In this document: positions 59,482 through 64,000 of the stretch, piece after piece | Layout of the letters: each line of letters starts with the position of its first letter | Position numbering within the stretch: the stretch's first letter is position 1 | Assembly: GCF_001937195.1 (NCBI RefSeq) | Contig: NZ_MSDO01000005.1 | Span: 62,001 to 126,000 of the forward strand | From: Salinicola socius | GTDB lineage: Bacteria; Pseudomonadota; Gammaproteobacteria; Pseudomonadales; Halomonadaceae | DNA length: 64,000 nt | Reading direction: 5' to 3' | Notes under the pieces: generated by a model | Told to the model about the DNA's origin: nothing | The model's database searches: none | What the model saw: only the letters and a program-made list of their open reading frames with translations | Program-made: the position numbers and the translations under genes

Positions 59482-60120
59482 CGAAAGGTCTTCAGTGCCG
59501 TGCAGGAACAGCGTGACGCAGCGCGCAACACGCGCTTCAATCGCCGCCCGAGAGGGCGGCGATTCCAGTTGCAGCACGCGAATGAGGTGCCACTCGCCGA
59601 GCAGCATGCCGAGAAAGATCCCGGCGAGTTCGACGCTGCCGCCTGTCGGCATCAGCCGCCGCCTTGCCCGGCGATCGAAATAATCCGCCAGTGCGCGACG
59701 GACACGCCCCGGGCCACCATCGAAGAACAGCCGGGCCAACTGGGGCTGGCGTGGGCTCTCGGCCACGACTTCGCGGTAGATGCCCAGGGTTTCCTCGTCC
59801 ATGACCTTGATCAGCAGATCGATCCCGAGCCGTTGAAGAGCGGCTTCGATGGGCAGTTCATCGACGCCTTCTGCGGTCAGCGTGTCGTAGATATGATGAG
59901 ACCGACGTTCGATCATGGCCTGAAACAGACCTTCCTTGTTGCCGAAGTGGCGATAAAGGGTCGACAACGAGCCGCCGGCCTGGGCGACGATATCGTTGAC
60001 GCTGACCTGGCCGTAGCCGCGCTCGAGAAATAGCCGCTGTGCCGCATCGAGCAGCGCATCCCGGCGCTGTCGGCCGCGCTCGGTCGTTGGCGGTGAATCC
60101 TTGGGAGAGATCGGTGGCAT
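59464..60120 (-). CDS. TetR-family regulator of the adjacent efflux pair
   Basis: ATG 60120 with GAGG upstream gives 218 residues. The helix-turn-helix is VSVNDIVAQAGGSLSTLYRHFGNKEGLF; the C-terminal part is a ligand-binding helical domain. It is divergent from the HlyD/MFS genes over the palindrome at 60182, so it probably represses them and itself. Longer starts at 60141 and 60177 lack a ribosome site. Confidence 0.9.
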   Translation of the reverse strand: MPPISPKDSPPTTERGRQRRDALLDAAQRLFLERGYGQVSVNDIVAQAGGSLSTLYRHFGNKEGLFQAMIERRSHHIYDTLTAEGVDELPIEAALQRLGIDLLIKVMDEETLGIYREVVAESPRQPQLARLFFDGGPGRVRRALADYFDRRARRRLMPTGGSVELAGIFLGMLLGEWHLIRVLQLESPPSRAAIEARVARCVTLFLHGTEDLSSGRSQ

Positions 60121-60181
60121 GGCGTTTCCTCGTGCCGACATGGCGCGATTCTTGTTGCGCGAGATGGCGTTTTTCAAAAGA

Positions 60182-60198
60182 TAGTGTAGTCTACACTA
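60182..60198. promoter_or_regulatory. TetR operator between regulator and efflux genes
   Basis: TAGTGTAG-T-CTACACTA is a perfect 17-bp palindrome 61 bp before the TetR start and 43 bp before the HlyD-family start. Its size and place are typical of TetR operators. Confidence 0.85.
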
Positions 60199-60241
60199 CA
60201 CATTGAGTGGGCGTACGTCCCTGACTCGAAAAAGGCTCGGC

Positions 60242-61333
60242 ATGAAGATCAAGAAAAAACTCTATTCGGCGGCAGTCGTTCTGGTAGTGCTGGCAGTCGC
60301 GCTGGTCCTCGTGTGGCGCTGGTGGCACACCGGGCGTTACTTCGTCGAGACGGACAACGCCTACGTGCATACCGACAGCGTCGCCGTACGCGCCGAGCTC
60401 AGCGCGCGAGTCATCGACGTGGCGGTGGACGACAATCAGCGCGTCAAGCAGGGCGACCTGCTGGTGCAGCTCGACGATCGGGATACTCGCAGCCAGTTGG
60501 CCCAGTCCCGAGCGCAACTGGCTGTCAGCACCGCCAACGTGATCCAGGCAGAGCGGCAGGTCGATCTCGACCAGGCCAGCATCGACGAAGCGCAGGCGCA
60601 GGTGACGGCGGCACAGTCGGACGTATCCCAGGCGCGCCAGCATCTCGAACGGTCCCAGTCGCTGGCCGCGAACAACTACGCCTCGCGCCAGCAGCTGCAG
60701 GACGATCAGGCCACGCTTCGCGTTGCCCAGGCGACGTTGGCGGCGCGCCAGGCCAGCGTCGAATCGGCCAAGCGGCGGCTGTCGGCCGATCGGGCCTCGA
60801 TCGATAGCGCCAAGGCAAACCGCGATGCGGCCCAGGCCGATATCGATTATGCCCAGAGCCAGCTCGCCAAGACCCGTATCGTCGCCAGGCGCGATGGCGT
60901 GATCGGAAACCTGAGCGTCGAACCGGGCGATCTGGCCCAGCCGTCGCTCACCCTGATGCAGCTGGTGCCGGTCTCGAGCGCTTACGTGGTCGGCAACTAC
61001 AAGGAGACCCAGATCGAACGGATGCGAGTTGGCCAGCCGGTGTCGCTGGAGGTGGATGCCTATCCCGATATCGAGTTCACCGGCAAGATCGACAGCGTGG
61101 CGCCTGCCACCGGCACCCAGTTCAGCCTGCTGCCGCAGGATAACGCCACCGGCAACTTCAACAAGATCGTGCAGCGCGTGCCGGTCAAGATTCGTGTCAC
61201 CGGTCCCGAGGATCAATTGTGGCGGCTGCAGGCCGGCCTCTCGGTCGTGCCTTCGGTCGACACTCGGGAAGTCGATGGTCAGGCGATCTACTTCGATCCA
61301 GGCCCGCATCTGGAAGACGGCCCCGGCTCATGA
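60242..61333 (+). CDS. EmrA/HlyD-family membrane fusion protein
   Basis: ATG 60242 (AAGG upstream) gives 363 residues: one N-terminal membrane helix (AAVVLVVLAVALVLVWRWW), a lipoyl half-motif (VDDNQRVKQGDLLVQLDDRD), a long coiled coil (about 85-205) with AQSRAQLAVSTANV, and the second half ARRDGVIGNLSVEPGDLAQP. It bridges the inner-membrane pump to an outer-membrane channel, which is not encoded here. Confidence 0.93.
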   Translation: MKIKKKLYSAAVVLVVLAVALVLVWRWWHTGRYFVETDNAYVHTDSVAVRAELSARVIDVAVDDNQRVKQGDLLVQLDDRDTRSQLAQSRAQLAVSTANVIQAERQVDLDQASIDEAQAQVTAAQSDVSQARQHLERSQSLAANNYASRQQLQDDQATLRVAQATLAARQASVESAKRRLSADRASIDSAKANRDAAQADIDYAQSQLAKTRIVARRDGVIGNLSVEPGDLAQPSLTLMQLVPVSSAYVVGNYKETQIERMRVGQPVSLEVDAYPDIEFTGKIDSVAPATGTQFSLLPQDNATGNFNKIVQRVPVKIRVTGPEDQLWRLQAGLSVVPSVDTREVDGQAIYFDPGPHLEDGPGS

Positions 61334-61373
61334 TGACAGACGGAGAGTCATCGGCACGCCGTGAGCCTCGATC

Positions 61374-62924
61374 ATGAGTGAGGTGGCAGCGCCCACGGGG
61401 GCCGGCCCGCAGGAGATGCCCTCGTGGCATTACCGCTTCGGCTTCATCGCGGCGGTGTTCGGCATGTTCATGGCGATTCTGGACATCCAGATCGTCGCCA
61501 GCTCGCTGAACGAGATCCAGGCCGGGGTGGCGGCGAGCAGCGACGAGATCTCCTGGATCCAGACCTCCTATCTGGTTGCGGAGATCATCATGATCCCGCT
61601 TTCCGGCGTGTTGATGCGCTGGCTCTCCACCCGTGTCGCGTTCGTCATCTCGTGTGCCGGTTTCACCCTGGCGAGCCTGGGATGTGCGCTTGCCACCAGC
61701 ATCGAACAGCTGATCGTGCTGCGTGCCATTCAGGGCTTCATGGGTGGCGCGATGATCCCGATCACCCAGGCGATCAGTTTTTCGCTGTTTCCGCGTCGCG
61801 CCATGGGCGCGGTGCAGGGCGTGATCGGCATGGTGGTGACCATGGCGCCATCGATCGGCCCCACCGTGGGCGGCTATGTCACCGAAATTTTCAGCTGGCA
61901 CTGGCTGTTTCTGGCCAACGTGATTCCCGGGATCCTCGTCACGCTGGCGGCCTGGCGCTTCCTCGATATCGACGAGGGCGATGCCAGCGTCGCCAAGCGC
62001 CTCGATTTCCGCGGCCTGATCCTGATCGCGCTGTTCCTCGGCAGCCTCGAGTTCGTGCTCGAGGAGGGCCCCGGCGACGACTGGTTCGCGAGCGGGTTGA
62101 TCGTGGGGATGACACTGCTGTGTGCCGTCTCCTGCATCGGATTCTTCTGGCGCGTGTTCACCTACCACTCGCCGATCGTCGACCTGCACGCTTTCCGCAA
62201 TCTCAACTTTTCGATCGGCACCGGGCTGGTGTTCGTGGTCGGGATCGCGATGTACGGTCTGGTCTATCTGATGCCGCTGTTTCTGGGCGGGGTGAGAGGC
62301 TACTCGAGTCTGCAGATCGGCGAGGTGATGTTCGTCACCGGGGTGGCGATGTTCTTCACCGCGCCGATCGTGGGGCGGCTGACCAACTCGGTCGATCTGC
62401 GCGTGCTGCTGTTCTTCGGCCTGATGCTGATCGGCATCGGCACGCTGATGAACAACAATCTGACCAGCGAATCCGGCTTCTGGCAGTTCTTCTGGCCGCA
62501 GATCGTGCGCGGTATCGGCATGATCATGTGTATCATCCCGGCATCGCGAATTGCGCTGGGCACGCTGCCGCCCCAGGAGCTGGGCAACGCCGCCGGACTT
62601 TTCAGCGTGATGAGAAATCTGGGCGGCGCGGTCGGCCTGGCGATGCTCGACACCGTGCGCGACTGGCGGGTGGATTATCACTGGAATCAGCTGATCCCGG
62701 CGCTCGATCAAGGGCGTGTCGTGGTGCAGCAGCAGATCGCCAACTATCAGTCGATGCTGATCGGGCACGTCGCCGACCCCTACCACAGCGCGGTGGCCCT
62801 GCTCGGGCAGCGCTTCGGCGTTCAGGCCCAGGTGCTGGCCTATAACGATATCTTCCTGTGGCTTGGCTACATCTATCTGCTGAGCGTGCCGCTGGTGTTC
62901 CTGCTCAAGAAGATCGAACACTAG
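61374..62924 (+). CDS. EmrB/QacA-family MFS multidrug exporter (DHA2, 14 segments)
   Basis: The 516-residue protein has the DHA2 motifs FMAILDIQIVASSLNEIQ, SWIQTSYLVAEIIMIPLSG, GFMGGAMIPITQ and the antiporter motif C-like GVIGMVVTMAPSIGPTVGGYV. About 14 membrane segments are visible. It works with the preceding fusion protein as a drug or aromatic-acid efflux pump. Confidence 0.94.
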   Translation: MSEVAAPTGAGPQEMPSWHYRFGFIAAVFGMFMAILDIQIVASSLNEIQAGVAASSDEISWIQTSYLVAEIIMIPLSGVLMRWLSTRVAFVISCAGFTLASLGCALATSIEQLIVLRAIQGFMGGAMIPITQAISFSLFPRRAMGAVQGVIGMVVTMAPSIGPTVGGYVTEIFSWHWLFLANVIPGILVTLAAWRFLDIDEGDASVAKRLDFRGLILIALFLGSLEFVLEEGPGDDWFASGLIVGMTLLCAVSCIGFFWRVFTYHSPIVDLHAFRNLNFSIGTGLVFVVGIAMYGLVYLMPLFLGGVRGYSSLQIGEVMFVTGVAMFFTAPIVGRLTNSVDLRVLLFFGLMLIGIGTLMNNNLTSESGFWQFFWPQIVRGIGMIMCIIPASRIALGTLPPQELGNAAGLFSVMRNLGGAVGLAMLDTVRDWRVDYHWNQLIPALDQGRVVVQQQIANYQSMLIGHVADPYHSAVALLGQRFGVQAQVLAYNDIFLWLGYIYLLSVPLVFLLKKIEH

Positions 62925-63097
62925 GCAAACACGTGATGAATGTCCGCGCTGCAAGGCGCGGCGTCGTTCGCCTTGAGCATCGCCTCGCTCGCCGATCCCT
63001 TCTGTGCTTACCCTCGAGATCCCTCGGCTGGCAAGGCCCGGGCGCCAATGATTCAATAGCGCCAATCTCTCGACCGACGACTGGCAGGATTCTCACC

Positions 63098-63511
63098 ATG
63101 ACTTCACCGCAACGACCCAAACCCGGCGCCGACGAACCGACTCGCACCGTGCTGCGTCTGATCGGCAGCTTTGCCGCGCCGGTGGTGGTCTATCTGGTCG
63201 GGTGGGAACTGGTGGCGCAGCTGATTCTACCGGGTGTGGCGGCCGGCGGGCGCGAATTCGTGATCAATCTGTTCAGCGTGCTGATCCCTTTCGTCGGCGT
63301 GCTGTTGAGCGTCTATCTGGCAGGGATCAAGGCCGGGCGCCTGATGGGCGGCGGCGTGATGGCGATATTCTTTCTCTATCTGTATACGTCGTCCGGTGTC
63401 GTTTTCAGCTGGCTGCCGGTGGCGTTGACGCTGGGCGGCATTGCGCTGGCGGTTCTCGCCGCGCGCTACTGTCCGACCCTGAAACCCGATCTCGGCGGTG
63501 CGTTCGGCTAG
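63098..63511 (+). CDS. Small four-helix membrane protein
   Basis: ATG 63098 with AGGAT upstream gives 137 residues with hydrophobic segments near 20-48, 58-76, 83-100 and 104-122 (for example FVINLFSVLIPFVGVLLSVYLAG). No family is recognised. It ends 9 bp before tmcA and may share its transcript. The longer frame from 62858 lies partly in the MFS gene and is not used. Confidence 0.7.
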   Translation: MTSPQRPKPGADEPTRTVLRLIGSFAAPVVVYLVGWELVAQLILPGVAAGGREFVINLFSVLIPFVGVLLSVYLAGIKAGRLMGGGVMAIFFLYLYTSSGVVFSWLPVALTLGGIALAVLAARYCPTLKPDLGGAFG

Positions 63512-63520
63512 GGCCTGCCC

Positions 63521-64000
63521 ATGACCACGCCCGACACGGATCCTTCACTTTCCGCCTGGCTGACCGAGCAAGGCGATGTCCTCCGGCGGCGGCGCTGGCG
63601 TGGTGTGCTGTGGATTGCCGACGACGCCTCGAACGCGATCCGGAAAGCGCGAACCTGGATCGCCGCGGGGCACTGGCAGTCGCCGCTGTGGATCGGCCCC
63701 GAGCTGTCGTCCCCCGACGGTGCTGTGACCTGGCCGTCCGGGGTGAAACGCCTGAGCGCATCCCGCGTCCGCAGTCGGTTAGGTAGCGAGCACGATCTGG
63801 TAGTGTTCGACGCGGTCTCCGCCGGGGCCGGCTTCGATCCGGATGCCTTCGGTGCCATCAGCGGTACGGTGCTGGCCGGTGGCTGGCTCGTGCTGCTGAC
63901 GCCGGAGCACTGGCGAGAGCCGGCCAGCCCGGACTGGCGTGCGGATGCCGATTATCGGCGCCTCGCGCATTGGCCCCACGCGGTGGAAACCCTGTCGACG
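63521..64000 (+). CDS. tmcA: tRNA(Met) cytidine acetyltransferase, 3' part outside the window
   Basis: The frame is open from ATG 63521 to the window edge (160 codons). It shows the TmcA N-terminal domain: RWRGVLWIADD, SRLGSEHDLVVFDAVSAGAGFDPDAFGAISGTVLAGGWLVLLTPEHW. The enzyme acetylates the wobble cytidine of elongator tRNA-Met; the ATPase and acetyltransferase domains lie beyond the window. Confidence 0.9.
   Translation, partial: MTTPDTDPSLSAWLTEQGDVLRRRRWRGVLWIADDASNAIRKARTWIAAGHWQSPLWIGPELSSPDGAVTWPSGVKRLSASRVRSRLGSEHDLVVFDAVSAGAGFDPDAFGAISGTVLAGGWLVLLTPEHWREPASPDWRADADYRRLAHWPHAVETLST

Noticed and set aside
61197-63065. 622-codon open frame opposite the efflux genes
   Set aside because: Antisense of the MFS gene; composition of a shadow frame.

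Overview
The window is a piece of a GC-rich gammaproteobacterial chromosome, most likely a halophile of the Halomonadaceae (Halomonas / Salinicola / Chromohalobacter group). The main reasons are the stand-alone ectoine 5-hydroxylase gene and the host order speA - thrB - DUF2782 - polA - gnd - nadA. The genus is an inference.

Positions 1-34367 are a P2-type temperate prophage that looks complete. It starts inside the integrase gene (the left attachment site lies outside the window) and ends in the 3' half of a tRNA-Thr(CGT) gene, read as attR. From left to right it has: integrase; a leftward early operon of small regulators and zinc-finger proteins with the HUH replication endonuclease gpA and an Ogr-type late activator; a rightward CI-like repressor followed by AT-rich cargo genes (AbiJ-like HEPN protein, secreted protein, UmuD-like protein without catalytic residues, Cas2-like protein); a leftward nuclease unit under an SOS-like dyad; the tail genes D, U, T, E/E', FII, FI; the fibre and baseplate genes H, I, J, W, V; S, R, the lysis cassette and X, L, M, N, O; and rightward P and Q. 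Three near-identical 23-bp palindromes sit exactly where P2 has its late promoters and are probably the Ogr-binding sites. A P2-type T TTT TTG slippery site joins E to E'. At the right end lies a cassette that may be new: a 21-codon ORF with two DEDWGVS repeats, an intrinsic terminator, then a membrane-anchored DUF4760-like protein. This arrangement resembles transcription attenuation.

Positions 34368-64000 are host chromosome: a decayed DNA methyltransferase fragment, an HPP-family membrane protein, two small unknown proteins, the ectoine hydroxylase behind a striking cluster of dyad repeats, an FAH-family hydrolase, arginine decarboxylase, homoserine kinase, a DUF2782 protein, DNA polymerase I, 6-phosphogluconate dehydrogenase, quinolinate synthase and a MipA/OmpV porin-like protein.

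The right third carries two paralogous three-gene molybdenum aldehyde oxidoreductase operons (PaoABC type). One has a Tat signal and the other does not. They flank a DUF302 protein and a CPA1 Na+/H+ antiporter. Then come a TetR regulator divergent from an EmrAB-like drug efflux pair over a perfect palindromic operator, a small membrane protein, and the start of tmcA, cut by the window edge.
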